The notes under the pieces: generated by a model
Database searches by the model: none
Told to the model about the DNA's origin: nothing
The model's input: the letters and a program-made list of their open reading frames with translations, nothing else
Assembly: GCA_951217055.1 (NCBI GenBank)
Contig: OX578276.1
Location: 66,577,144 to 66,641,143, forward strand
Direction of reading: 5' to 3'
From: Gerris lacustris
Lineage: Eukaryota; Arthropoda; Insecta; Hemiptera; Gerridae
DNA length: 64,000 nucleotides
Translations under genes and position numbers: made by a program
In this document: positions 25,005-37,954 of the stretch, one piece after another
How positions within the stretch are numbered: the first letter of the stretch is position 1
Layout of the letters: every line of letters starts with the position of its first letter

Positions 25005-25275
25005 ATGACCTCTTTACACGACTTTCCCATTTTCAACGCTTCATTGTCTACTGCCCTTGTCCCGGTTTACTGGGGCGGCCTCATCAACTTGTGCCTTGGG
25101 AGTTCCTGTCCAGGGCTTGTTTGGAGATTCTATCACCTCTCCGCAGAGCGTGATCTATCCATCTCCACTTTCGCTCGTCTATATCCAACTGGATTTCCTG
25201 CTGATCGCTAATCTCCCACAATTGCTAGTTAGACACACCTTCTGGACACCGTATGTTGCGGATTCTCCGCGAGCA
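24940..25275. other. GC-elevated patch of unknown origin
   Basis: The stretch containing 'tggggcggcctcatcaactt' and 'ctccgcagagcgtgatctat' has two overlapping open frames of about 70 codons and a base composition unlike its flanks. It is most likely a fragment of an unrecognised retroelement. No RT, zinc-finger or protease motif could be picked out. Confidence 0.3.
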
Positions 25276-25284
25276 TAAAAAAAA

Positions 25285-25490
25285 TTGAATAGATGAAGTT
25301 AGAATTTTTTCCCGTCCTAAAATTCCAATTTTCATTTTAGCTTACGTTTACGTTTGGGCGGATAACGTTGTCCAACGAACTCATCCTGGGCATTGGTAAA
25401 ATGAGCATGTGTTCCAATTTTCAACTAAATTGGTCTTATTTTACTCAAGTTATCGTCATCGATCGATTTCGTGTGACGGTAAGTTTTTTC
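25285..25490. repeat. Dispersed repeat family B, copy 2
   Basis: It shares 'gaatagatgaagttagaatt', 'ggataacgttgtccaacgaa' and 'tactcaagttatcgtc' with the copies at 8625 and 26180. It is a truncated copy. Confidence 0.55.
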
Positions 25491-26020
25491 GGATCCACTC
25501 TTGGGCTCCAGACGCTGTAACGTGCTATAAGGAATTTCGTTATAAACAAATTATAAACAGATTTTTGACATTTTTATGTTTAGGCTATGGAACATAAGTC
25601 AAAATCGTTACGTTTTTAAAACGTTACGTTAGCTTAAAAACTCAGAAAAGTATAACAGGGAGTTAAAAAGCTATAGGAAGGTGTGTAATCCAGTCTCCAG
25701 CTGTTGGGCCTTCCTCCACCACACGTCATAGGGCCGAAGAGAGTCGTAAATATTTATGCGAGTGACAGGAAGTTAGGAAAGTACAGGAGGTTGCCATCAA
25801 CTCTCAGTCCTCTCGGCCTACCTAGTATGAAGGCATATTAACAATTCGTAGAAGGCGGGCCGGCGCCTTTGAATTCAGTATTTTGTAATCAAACCGCGGC
25901 AGTGCCGGTGTGGAGATAAGAATAAAATCTACTTTTATCAATTACTTGAATAAATTACCGATTTTTTTTTAAAGAATTTTTACAAGTCATATATTTTTTA
26001 AGAAAAAGAAAAAAAAAATA

Positions 26021-26570
26021 GACTGCCAATTAGTGTGGCACATAGCTTCCTCGCATCCTATCATGTACTTTATTGTTATAATGTTTATTGTGTAAAAACT
26101 ATTAATAGTTTTAGCGATCTTTAACATTTCATAGCGATGTCGCTGTTGGTTTTACTGAAAAATTGTATTTATAAAAAATGTTTGTCTCATTAAATAGATG
26201 AAGTTCGATTTTTTTCCCGACCTAAAATTCCAATTTTAAATTTGAAGTTCACGTTTACGCGAGCGTTGCTCTTGAACGCTTGGACGGATAACGTTGTCCA
26301 ACGAACTCGTCCTGGGCATTGGTAAAATGAACATGTCTACCAAATTTCATCAAAATCAGTTGACATTTACTCAAGTTATCGTCGCACGTTTCATAATTCG
26401 CGGACACACAGACCGACAGACAGACACGAGACCAAAAATGTTCCCTGATGTCTGAAACGGATTTCTGTCTTGGAATTTTTAAAATCGGAGGCATAAAAGT
26501 TTTTCGTTCTCAAAAGTGAACACAATGCTTCCGTTACCTTCGGTAAGCTCGGAAGCAAAATTTAAGTTTG
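26021..26570. repeat. Family B repeat with terminal GCTTCCG hairpin, most complete copy
   Basis: This copy runs from the 'cacatagcttcctcgcatcc' text through the B core ('ggataacgttgtccaacgaa', 'gtcctgggcattggtaaaat') and 'gaccgacagacagacacgag' to the terminal hairpin at about 26525-26553, where 'cttccgttaccttcggtaag' folds on itself. The run of related text suggests one element of roughly 400 bp with a hairpin-capped end. A 79-codon minus ORF inside it is not a gene. Confidence 0.55.
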
Positions 26571-27726
26571 TGGATATTTAAGTTATGGACTTCTTTTTTC
26601 GTGAGGCGCCTAGGAATTTAATGATATACATTTAAAGCTAATGCTGTTAGGTTTATTAATTTCATTGTAAACTGCAAAGAACATGATTCATTTTGACAAT
26701 CCTTATTGTTGTATCTATTTCTTATTTATATTACAATCTGAACAATCTTATATTCAGACAACCTACTTTAAATAAAAGTGTACTTAATAGCTTATAAGAA
26801 GCTTTTAACCTTTCAAAAACAGTAATCCTATTGAGACAAAATATCTCATCTTCTCAAACTTAGTTGAAACTTTATTTCGTTTTATTAAGTTTGAGATTAT
26901 TTTTAATTCCAGGTTCTACGTGAGATTGTAACTCGTGGTTGTGTTAAAGATCGAAGTTTCAAGTGTTTTCTCGTTTTGAAATTAATAACTTAGGATTCAG
27001 AGTTCTTTTATAACCACTCCTTCTCCTCCTTTACCTGAGTTTTTTTCTTTACACTTTTTCATTTGTACTTTTTCGGTATGAAAAAACGAGAGACTTTAGA
27101 ATATTCTATCGAACAAATGCATGGTTGACTTTTTTTTCTTATTAAATACCCTCTCTCTTGGGAAATTTGTGCACTACTTTATGATATTGCATTATTTTTT
27201 TTATATTGAATTCAAGAAAAATGAATTGATTGAACTATGATTGTTGAATATTAGGAGTCTTAAGTTATTAAATTAACGTAAACTGATCCTGGTAAAAATT
27301 TTGTAAACATTCTCTTCATTATAACTAGTCTCAAATAAACATGTTATATTATAATATAAACAGAAATTTTATTATATAAAAAAACGCGAATTATATTCCA
27401 GCATAATGCTGACACAAGTAGAAAAACACGTACACATTCAAAATTCATTTTGACTGTACATTAGCATAACATGTGTCTATTAACAGGGTGCATCCAGATC
27501 TCCACACGCTTACATTCCACAATCTGTATTATGATATTATAGCATCATTTAAGCCATTTTATTTTGTATTCGGTGTTTTTACCTCACTTTGTCTCCGCCG
27601 TTATAGAGCTATGTGTTCATATAATATATATGCATATAACTATGTCATTTTCTAAAAGGAAGTCTGAATTCTTAATTCGCGTGATACTTTTATTACATGA
27701 TTATTGGAAGCTTTGTTCTATATAAA

Positions 27727-28896
27727 TAAAAATCGGTCCGAGACAACTCAGACAAATTTTCTTATATACGAGTTCATAATTACTTAGCTCATTGTTTTCC
27801 ATTTATTAGTTTTCGAGTTTTCCTAAGTGCATTTAATTATTATATTAAATTTATTATTATATTATTATATTAATTAATTATTATATTTAAATCGGTGGGG
27901 AATCGAACCCGGCCTCTCTCGCGTTTTAAGTTATTTACTCAGGAACTAGATTTTTTCTCGGGAAAACGGCTTATATCGTTAGATTCGTATTTAAATAGAC
28001 TACATATTAAATTTTTTTAATCAAAATCGGCAGGATCTTTTTCAAAAATCTTTGTTTTGGGTTTTTGGGGTGTAGCGCCCCCAAATTGGAGCTAAAATTC
28101 ATTTCTCGATTTCACCTGGGATATGATTTTTCTGTACATGTTTGCCACATTTCGTCCAAGTCGGTCCTGTAGCTAAGCTCCACGCGCCTAAACTGATGAT
28201 GATTTTTTTTTAAAAAATACTTCTTTTGGACTCAGGGGGGATCTCAAAGCGTGTAAATCCATCAAAATCTCAAATTCTAATAAGATGCCACTTGTCGCAT
28301 TCCTATAAAAGGTTTTTTTTAGATAGTAGAGAACATATAGATTTGAGAATGGAGACTATCAGCAAGAACATGAGGTAAATAAGACTTACTGTTTTTACTT
28401 TCTCACATAAAGAGAAAGTATTGTGATTAAGAGAAAATTGGATTTTAAGATTTTGATGGAATTACACGTTTTGAGGTCCACTGAGTTCAAAACAAAGGTT
28501 TTTAAGAAATGTCTGTCTGTGCAAGCGCCTGGAGCCTAAAATAAAAGGCCGATTTTGACGTAATTTGGTATACTTGTAATTTTAGCTCCCAATCAGGGGG
28601 CGCTACCCCCCCAAAAAACTGAAAAAAAACGTGAAAATGTTCCGTCGATTTTGATTAAAAAATTCTAAAAAGTAGTCCATTTACATAGGAATCTAACGAT
28701 ATAAGCCTTTTTCCCGGGAAGAATCAAGTTCCTGAGAAAATAGCTTTAAACGCGGATGGAGAAATAAAGTTTGATGAAATTTTCTATAATAATTAAATGT
28801 ACTGATGAAAACTAATAAATTGAAAACACCGGGCTAAGTAATTATGAACTCATATATGAAAAAGTTTGTCTGAGTTGTTTCGGACCGATTTTTTTC
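27727..28896. mobile_element. Foldback element 2 (about 1.17 kb) built from repeat family A
   Basis: The ends are inverted: left 'aatcggtccgagacaactca', right 'tgagttgtttcggaccgatt'. Further pairs include 'gagttcataattacttag' with 'ctaagtaattatgaactc' and, deeper, the family-A text 'ggaaaacggcttatatcgtt' (left) with 'aacgatataagcctttttcc' (right), and 'cgtgtaaatccatcaaaatc' with its inverse near 28440. The centre is near 28330-28430. The arms are clearly diverged, so this is older than foldback 3. A tRNA-like B-box on the minus strand (complement of 'ggaatcgaacccggcc', about 27899) is present only in the left arm. Confidence 0.75.
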
Positions 28897-29101
28897 CTTT
28901 AAGCCGCTCGGTTAAGAATCTTACCGCATCGGCATACTAGCTTACCGATACCGCACCGATATCGTACCGACAAGTCAGGGAGCGGCCTTAAGTCAACACT
29001 AAAGATATTTCAGACCCAAATTTTCTAACTTTAATATCTGGTAATATCTGGATTTTCTCAAAAATTATAAATACATAAGAAATAATGGTTATTTGTTGGC
29101 A

Positions 29102-31070
<1,969 letters not shown>

Positions 31071-31108
<38 letters not shown>
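31071..31108. repeat. (TA)n microsatellite, right of foldback 3
   Basis: About 38 bp of TA following the right end of foldback 3. It is probably the other half of the target microsatellite. Confidence 0.9.
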
Positions 31109-31114
<6 letters not shown>

Positions 31115-31419
31115 AATATTTTATATCAGAAATTTAGCGCCTTAATTATCCTCAAGCCTTTAAATAAGCAAATGGTAAAAAAAACGAAGAGTTATAGAAT
31201 AAATATACAGGAAAAGGATTTATTGGACATATGCAAATACGTATTTATCTCTGCAAATGAAAATACAAGGGCACTAAATCTTAATTCAAGATATACCTTT
31301 ACAGTTCCTACCCTTAAATAAGGAGTGAATACTTGTTACACCTAAATAGTATTTATATTATGTGTTATTTGAATAACCACTATTGTTTACAGATACTGAA
31401 GACATTAAAGGAGTGTAAT

Positions 31420-31551
<132 letters not shown>

Positions 31552-31794
31552 TGTATAGAAAAATATAATTATAATGTATAGAATATTTTAATTGAGATAT
31601 TGACAAAGTAAAATCTTACCTAATTAATATAAGGCTATTACCTATATTCAATATGTTATTACATATTGAATATCTATAATTTAGCTACGAACAGCATTTA
31701 TTTACGTCAACGTGGTTCAGAGTCTATGTTATTATGATTTAGGGGATCTCTTCTTGAAGTAGAACTACATTGTAACTATTCGCGTCATTTAATT

Positions 31795-32512
31795 ACTACG
31801 TTTTTATAAGCTTGCTTTCTTGTTTGTTTGTTTGTTTGTCCGGTACAAATCTTGCAAACGATTTTTGACTAACTTCCCGAATAGCTAGGCACTTGAAACT
31901 TTTAGAATAACTCAGAACACGATGACAATGCATTATTTTAATACATATACACATCTTTCAGCAGAATTTAATTCGTTTTCAGCACATTTTGCTGTATGGA
32001 AAGTTAGTTCGGAAAAAATCCGCAAGTTATTTTATTTGTTTTGACGTATCCCATATTTTTACGATCTTCATTATGACGGGTTTCAAATTTGTCATTTTTT
32101 ATTAAGAGGTAAACATTGAATGACAGCTAAAAAGAATAAGTAAACAAAGAAATAAATTAATTGACGTATGACAACCAGGTTTGTCTACACTTGTGTACTA
32201 GATATCGGTTCATATTTTCTACATCTGTACTTCTTTACTTGTACTTATTTTTCTTCTCTTACCCTCCCCTACACGGGGCCATATCGATGGCCACGGTTTA
32301 GATTCGGTGTTGGTGAGATCCGTTGTTTAAAGATTTGTCTTTTTATAGGTTTAAGATCAGCTCTCTAGATGGTTGTCATTTGTGTGAAGTAAATAAATTC
32401 GGAACTATTTATATTTCACTAACATTTTAAAAATTATATTATCAACATTACATATTATGATTCAAAAGAAAATTAAAAAACGTAGTATATAAAATTCTTT
32501 TTATCTTGTAAT
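31795..32512 (+). repeat. Dispersed repeat family D, copy 3 (long form)
   Basis: This is a long copy of about 720 bp with the internal segment 'cttaccctcccctacacggg', 'ccatatcgatggccacggtt' and 'cggtgttggtgagatccg'. It is very similar to copy 4 at 53866, including small shared substitutions, so these two are close relatives. The 66-codon ORF at 32168-32368 lies in the repeat. Confidence 0.75.
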
Positions 32513-33544
32513 TTTTGGATTCTTACTTTGTTTAGTTAAAGGTTTATTTTAAGGTCATCGTAAACATTTTAATTTTGGATAAAACAAAAAATGCCTATTA
32601 GTGCTTAAGCTAGTTATTGACGGAATTGTTGCAATGCAGTGACAACATAGGATGGCGTTATTGTCTGAGCCTAGTTTGTTGACGTGGAGTCAAGCGTCAT
32701 GTTTTCATTGTTCTAGTTGCTTTTTGTTCTTTCTAAGGCACTGTCTCTGCCATCACTTTGTATTTCATGTCAAGCTTTTCATTTCGGCCTCCCTTTGTGA
32801 AAATATAACGTACAAAGCTTTTCCTTTTCTATCAAAGTCTCTTCTTAAACATAACTTAAATAGCAAAAACATTTGCATTTATCGATTGTTTAAACAAAAA
32901 AATAAACTAATCGAATGATTGAATGCACTACCTAAATAGTTCATGTAATAATAATTGCGAACTTCAATTGTTAGCGTCTTTAAACATTTGCAGCTTATTT
33001 TAGAGCATAAGGTTTGAAGTCAATTTTTTCTCGATCATGTTTAACCGTATAATCAACAAGCTAAACGAAGATATGACCTGATAGTCCCTATATGTTTTAT
33101 AGGCATGTAGGTTAGAACCAGGTGAAGATGGAGAATGACCAGGTAAGTGACGATGAAGCGCTGGATACCTCATCTGCAGTGTATATGTAAAATGGGCTAA
33201 ACGTGTTCAGAGGCCTAAAAAACCGTAATTATCTTAAGGCATGATTTACTTAAATATAATTACAATTTTATTTAGAAATATTATTAAGTTCTCATTTTTA
33301 TAACTTCGAAATTTATTTTATAATTGGGTATTGAAAAATCTTTAGTTTTTATAAATATTTTGTCTTATTTTTAGTGGAAATATTAGTTCAGGAAAATTCA
33401 AAAAGATGGTGATAATTTGATGAAGTGAATAAGGTTTAGTGTTAAATATTGACAAGGCTGTGATTGTTGCAGGTAGGAGGTCGAGGGTAGTTGATATAAA
33501 TGAGTGGTAAGGCCAGATAGGAGAGGGGAGGGTCGTTGTTTGCC
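32513..33544. promoter_or_regulatory. Upstream region of the Teh1-like gene
   Basis: The 1 kb upstream of the start codon should hold the 5' UTR and possibly the promoter, but no TATA box or initiator can be assigned with confidence in such AT-rich DNA. At about 33129 an ATG opens a 16-codon frame (MENDQVSDDEALDTSSAVYM), and a strong donor-like 'cag|gtaagtga' lies at 33143. This could be an upstream non-coding or alternative first exon. The ORFs at 32652-32918 (+) and 33342-33554 (-) show no motif. Confidence 0.25.
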
Positions 33545-33571
33545 ATGAGGCCATACTACTATGGCAAATGA
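33545..33571 (+). promoter_or_regulatory. Eight-codon upstream ORF overlapping the Teh1 start
   Basis: An ATG at 33545 begins a frame reading MRPYYYGK and stops at TGA 33569-33571, so it overlaps the main start codon at 33561 out of frame. The main ATG has A at -3 and G at +4 (good context). The upstream ATG has G at -3 and A at +4 (moderate). Such overlapping uORFs usually lower translation of the main ORF; that effect is inferred here, and it requires the transcript to begin upstream of 33545. Confidence 0.5.
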
Positions 33572-33892
33572 GGCGGGCCCAAATGAGAGCTTCGTGGAAA
33601 AGCTTCTCTTCTACACGACCGCCTTCTTCATCCTATTGGCCATATTTAGCCTGTTCGCTTTCCTTTTCCTCGTGCCTTTCGTAATAGAGCCTGCCTTCAC
33701 TACAATATTCATGAAGTTCAACGAAGAACCTGTGACCTGTGTTACGAGTGAAATTGTGCTGAACACCGGACAGAAGAACTGCTCATGGACATCGTGTAAG
33801 GAAGGATGCACCAAGGAAATATACAACTGCACTCAAATACGAGTCAATTACAAGACAATTGAACCTGTAAAAAGTCACCCCAGAGTAGAAAG
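33561..33892 (+). CDS. Teh1: Teh1-like sodium-channel auxiliary subunit, coding exon 1
   Basis: It encodes residues 1-110 and two bases of codon 111 of a TipE/Teh family protein, a two-pass membrane auxiliary subunit of insect Para-type voltage-gated sodium channels that alters current size and kinetics. After a short cytosolic N-terminus (MANEAGPNESFVEKLLFYTT), TM1 spans roughly residues 18-42 (AFFILLAIFSLFAFLFLVPF). The loop then begins with Cys60, 74, 79, 83 and 90 and glycosylation sequons at N73 (NCS) and N89 (NCT); CSWTSCKEGCTKEIYNC is a family signature. An in-frame TGA at 33546 lies 15 bases upstream, supporting this start. The exon ends AG|GTATAC (phase 2). The continuing open frame to 33959 is intron. 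Residue-level resemblance to Drosophila Teh1 is stronger than to TipE; the orthology itself is inference. Confidence 0.93.
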
Positions 33893-34104
33893 GTATACAA
33901 TATTTTATTATTTAAGTAACATTAAGTACAAACATAAAGAAATAAAATGTTCTGTATAAAAAGGTCAAAATGAACCTGTACGGTACTTAGTTGTATACAT
34001 TTAACACAATAGATTCAATTTAAAAAATCAGCCTGGACTCAAATCTTGTCGTATAACATCTAATAATAGTATAAATAATATATTTACATTGCATAAATAA
34101 ATTG

Positions 34105-34360
34105 GGAGCCAGTATAATTGTGGTGCTTAAGTATCTTATCTAGTCCCGTCTGCTCCGCCATCTAGATGAGGGAAATAGAGGGAGGAGCAAGGTCGTGCGT
34201 TCGATCCCACGCCTGGGTCGTGCGTTCGATCCCACGCCTACCCAGGCTCGATTTACATGACTTACTATTGATCTCACCATATACTCGCTTAGGCGGCACG
34301 TCGGTGTGTGAAGTCGCTGGAACTCTTTACCTCGGTGTAAATTAGGGCCTAATTGCTAGG
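34105..34360 (+). mobile_element. SINE-like element with a duplicated B-box
   Basis: It contains a Pol III B-box-like sequence 'gcgttcgatcccacgcc' that occurs twice because a 25-bp unit (34191-34215 and 34216-34240) is tandemly duplicated with one base difference. Downstream text ('cttaggcggcacgtcggtgt', 'gtcgctggaactctttacct') has a SINE-body character. No clear target duplication was found. It is probably an old tRNA-derived SINE in the intron. Confidence 0.55.
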
Positions 34361-34409
34361 TTCGAACAGAGACTTATAAAACCAATAAAGAATACAGAAT
34401 TTAGAAAAG

Positions 34410-34540
<131 letters not shown>

Positions 34541-34754
34541 CCACTCAAAATTAAAAAAAATAAAAAAATTGGGCGCAAAAACTTGGCAATTTTTATACAT
34601 TGCAATGCCCTCCCGGAATTTTCATCGCCCCACAATAAGGTATTAGCATGAATTATTTAAAAAATTTAGGGGCAGCCGTTACATAGTGGTTGGGGAAGGG
34701 GGGTATTTTGGGGTATATTTTGAATTATAAAACCAATAAAGAATGCAAAAATTA

Positions 34755-35035
34755 AAAAAAAAAGCAGAACTTAGGACTAGCCGTTATAGGGTGGATTTAG
34801 GGCGTTTCGTACCTATGTCTGTCTGTCACCATATATGGTTCCAATTAATTTTGAATAGCTAAAAACATGAAACTTTACAGTATTAAAGATCTTAAGAGGA
34901 TAATTCATACCACGGGACTTTTTTTTTGAAATTTTGAGTGGGGTATCAAATGAAAGCTATTAATAGCTAAGAGTAGATTACAAAGCTATATCATCTGTTG
35001 AAATTGTTAATTTTCTACGCCATTTTATCAAAAAC
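34755..35035 (+). repeat. Dispersed repeat C, copy 1
   Basis: The text 'gagtggggtatcaaatgaaa', 'gaggataattcatacca' and 'aaactttacagtattaaaga' is found inverted at 40680-40985, inside the Harbinger-like element. The shared text shows an interspersed family of about 280 bp. Confidence 0.6.
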
Positions 35036-36072
35036 ATCGAAATATTGCATATTAATTATTTCATGTTTACAATACCAACGAAATCCTTTTTAAGTGAGAC
35101 TTTTATTTTTATTAGACAAATTGGTTATAATTCAATTAAATTCCCGTGTTTCCGACGCAGTGCTCTTATCCCTGAGCTTCGACGGAGGAATACAAAGGGA
35201 TTATTTTTATCCGTCTATGCCCCTTTCTGTATAATAAAATTGTTTAATACGTGGATCGACGACATTTATTTTAATTGATACTAATAAAAAAAACAATATG
35301 ATTTTGAAATTTACAATATAATAATAACAATCATGATTATCTTCTTTTTTAAAAAAAATATTAGTCCATTTATCAAGTAGCTTAATATAATGTTAGGAAA
35401 TAATTTGTCTTTATTCTATCTGCCACAAGTAATCCCATAGAAGACATGAGCAAGTTAAACCTTTCATGCTGCAGAAATAAGGCTTCTTCTTTTTTATTTT
35501 TTTTCCCAGGTATTACGGTATAGTTCTAACCTGATGTTTGGTTTGCGTTAGATTGTAACTTGGTGTTTTTGTTAAGTCTAAACACAATGTAATGAATATG
35601 TGTTTAAGTTGTTATCTCCAATTAACGTAAGAAGTAAGACTGTTAATTCTATTTAAAAAAAAGTTAAGCTATGTGGCCACCAGTCATTTATTGTATACTT
35701 GTGCTCATACATATTTTTTATTTATTTAAAAAAAAAAACAAAAAAAAAAAACTAAAGAATTTCCATTATTGAGAAAAAACAAACAAATAATAAATGTTCG
35801 AATGTTAGAAAAAGTGAAGAACATAAATAACTTTTGAAATAATTGAAATTTTACTGAAATATTAGAGGCTTTTTCCCTTTGCACTGAATTGGCTTAGCAA
35901 TAATTAATTTTTAAAAAAAAACTTAAACAAAGCAAAGCATTTTTTAAAAAAACACAATTTTTATTTCTGTTCCTAATAAATATTTTAATTTTATTATTTT
36001 TAACTTGATGTTCTTTGCAAAGATAATTAAATGTGTTTTAATACTTCTTAATAATGTTTTTCTTTCTTTCAG

Positions 36073-36376
36073 GGCGATCAGAGCCGACTACAATTATGTA
36101 GAGGCAAATGAATTCGGATTGTCGGGGCAATTCGACATAGACCAGCCAGATGAGTTACTGGAAGAAGAAGCAACCCCATCGACTGAAATCGATGCAAACC
36201 ATACTTATGAGGTGTTTAATGCAAGGCTGCTTCCTAACGTCAAGGGATGTGGTTACCCACCCATCCTGCTCTGCCTTAACTGGACCAGGTTCCACGCAGA
36301 GATAGGAGCCAATTTCTCCTGTTACTATTCCAGGGTTAATCCCGAACTCGTTATCACCGACCTCGACATGGAACAG
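36073..36376 (+). CDS. Teh1: Teh1-like sodium-channel auxiliary subunit, coding exon 2
   Basis: It encodes residues 111 (last base) to 212, all in the extracellular loop. The acceptor 'ttctttctttcag|GG' restores codon 111 as Arg, giving PRVER|AIRADYNY, and the exon ends GAACAG|GTGCCA in phase 0. The loop carries an acidic stretch (DQPDELLEEEATPSTEID, about 134-151), sequons at N153 (NHT), N180 (NWT) and N191 (NFS), and Cys170, 178 and 194. The block ARLLPNVKGCGYPPILLC is the best-conserved part of Teh1-type loops. With exon 1 the loop has eight cysteines, consistent with disulfide-linked ectodomains. The loop is shorter than in Drosophila Teh1, mainly before the conserved block. The frame also reads upstream into the intron; that part is not coding. 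Confidence 0.93.
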
Positions 36377-36569
36377 GTGCCATTCTTAGAATTAATACTG
36401 ACTTTATAATAGTGGATAATAGAACATAGCAAACGAAATTAATTTCAATTAATGGAATAAATCAACAAATTGATACACTCTATTTCTGACCACTTTAGAT
36501 TGCCATTTAATAATTAACTGATGATTTATAAGTTTTGCTTATAATACAAATTATACTACTACAAATTAT

Positions 36570-37060
36570 ACTCGCTAAAGGGGCGATTGGACAATCCATT
36601 CCCTGCCGTCTGATCCTGGCCCCGGCCAGGGTTTCCCTGTGAGCGGTTTACGCACTACTCGACTCAGTGGCGTATCCAGCGGCTCGGTCTGGAGGGGGCA
36701 CACACACGTGCCCCCTGCCCCACCCCCCCCTGGATACGCCACTGACTCGACTGGATTTTGCATTTACACGGCCCGACCCAGTTCCATCCAGTCAGCTTTT
36801 TCTTAAGGAGACAGGGAAATGGTTATTAAGAAGAGGATTACACTGTCGGTTCGCAGGGTGAAATAGTGGGGGTATAGATTCCCTCCACTCTTCCACCCTA
36901 CGCCGGATGAAATCTCTATCCGACAGCCCTATCTGGGTTCACCCCCAAAACGTGATCAGGAACGCGAGTTAAACTACCGGGTTTTCGGGCAGAGGGGCAT
37001 GGCCCCGACTTAAGAAGACCAGATCGGCTCGTCTTATGGCCCTAAATCTTACCATACCAG
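36570..37060. repeat. GC-rich repeat fragment in intron 2
   Basis: The composition is sharply GC-rich compared with the rest of the intron. It includes 'gatcctggccccggccaggg', 'ccctacgccggatgaaatct' and 'gacagccctatctgggttca'. No ORF or tRNA head was recognised. It may be the 3' part of a non-LTR element or a SINE body. The hAT MITE at 36665-36744 inserted into it. Confidence 0.45.
36665..36744. mobile_element. 80-bp hAT MITE in Teh1 intron 2
   Basis: The termini are inverted: left 'cagtggcgtatccag', right 'ctggatacgccactg'. A perfect 8-bp duplication, 'actcgact', lies at 36657-36664 and 36745-36752. Eight-base duplications and CAGTGGCG ends identify hAT. The interior also folds ('ggggcacacac' with 'gtgccccc'). 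It has no coding capacity. Confidence 0.93.
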
Positions 37061-37954
37061 TATAACTGAGTTTTACTGTAATAGAGCAGATCCTAAGCAT
37101 TTCGTGCAGTAATTCTTTTTGTATTTTAGAAAAAGAATAAAAATTATAATTATATTGATGGGGTAGTTGTAATCCAAATGTGTTTCGAAAATTTTAATGT
37201 GTTCGAAATTTTTTAAGACTCCTAGCTGAAAATATAATTTTAGATTCTCTAGGTATTATAAATAACCATATTTATTAATTAACTATACATTTTATTTTGT
37301 ATTGTTTATAATTTGTGTTATCTAGTTTTTAAAGTACTGTTATACTTCAACTAACTGTACGAATGTATTTTATTCTATTTTATATATTTATTTAACAATT
37401 GTCTTTTGATTGATTAGTGTGCTGTGTTAATAGAAATCCTTTAATGAAGGACAGCTCCACTTTGTACTTTTTGTCAATAAAGTGTTTCTCTCTAGATGGT
37501 GGAGTCTAAGGAAACAAGTAAATTTCTAACTAACTCGTTTTTGATAACTTTAGATCAATTTCTTGTGATCAAATGAGAATAGTCACATTTTTAAGGAAGT
37601 AGGTGGATTGATCCAATATAGGCGATAATACTGCATAAAGGCTTCGGCAGTTTTATGGGGGATTAAAATTTTATTCATATTAGGAAAATAGATTCTGCTA
37701 AAGGAAAGTAGGTGAATTTATTAGTTTAACAAAGTAGTATGTTTAGCAATATTTTCTTCTGCAATCTCGCTTAATATAACTTTGAGGACCAGTGTAGCTA
37801 AGTTGGGTAGCGTATTTGCAGAAACCAACTCCAGAAAAGTGACGCATGTTTCACATTGTTCAGTCTTTACAAAACATGTTTGCCATTTTCTTCATCTTTG
37901 TTGATCGGAGTAAAAAAAATAAAAATAAATAAACCTCTTTATTTTATTTTTCAG

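Larger units (their letters stand above)
36377..37954 (+). other. Teh1-like gene, intron 2 (about 1.6 kb)
   Basis: The intron runs from donor GTGCCA to acceptor 'ttttatttttcag'. It holds a GC-rich repeat fragment (about 36570-37060) that is itself split by an 80-bp hAT MITE. The rest is AT-rich and featureless. Confidence 0.85.

Noticed and set aside
32652..32918. 88-codon ORF upstream of the Teh1-like gene
   Set aside because: Ser/Phe/Cys/Leu-rich and composition-driven, with no splice link or motif.
34191..34240. Two short direct repeats that could suggest an array
   Set aside because: Only two abutting 25-bp units without spacers; it is a local tandem duplication and not a CRISPR array.
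36005..36072. Upstream extension of the exon-2 reading frame (MMFFAKIIKC...)
   Set aside because: A strong polypyrimidine tract and AG at 36071-36072 mark it as intron. The join with exon 1 gives the family sequence.
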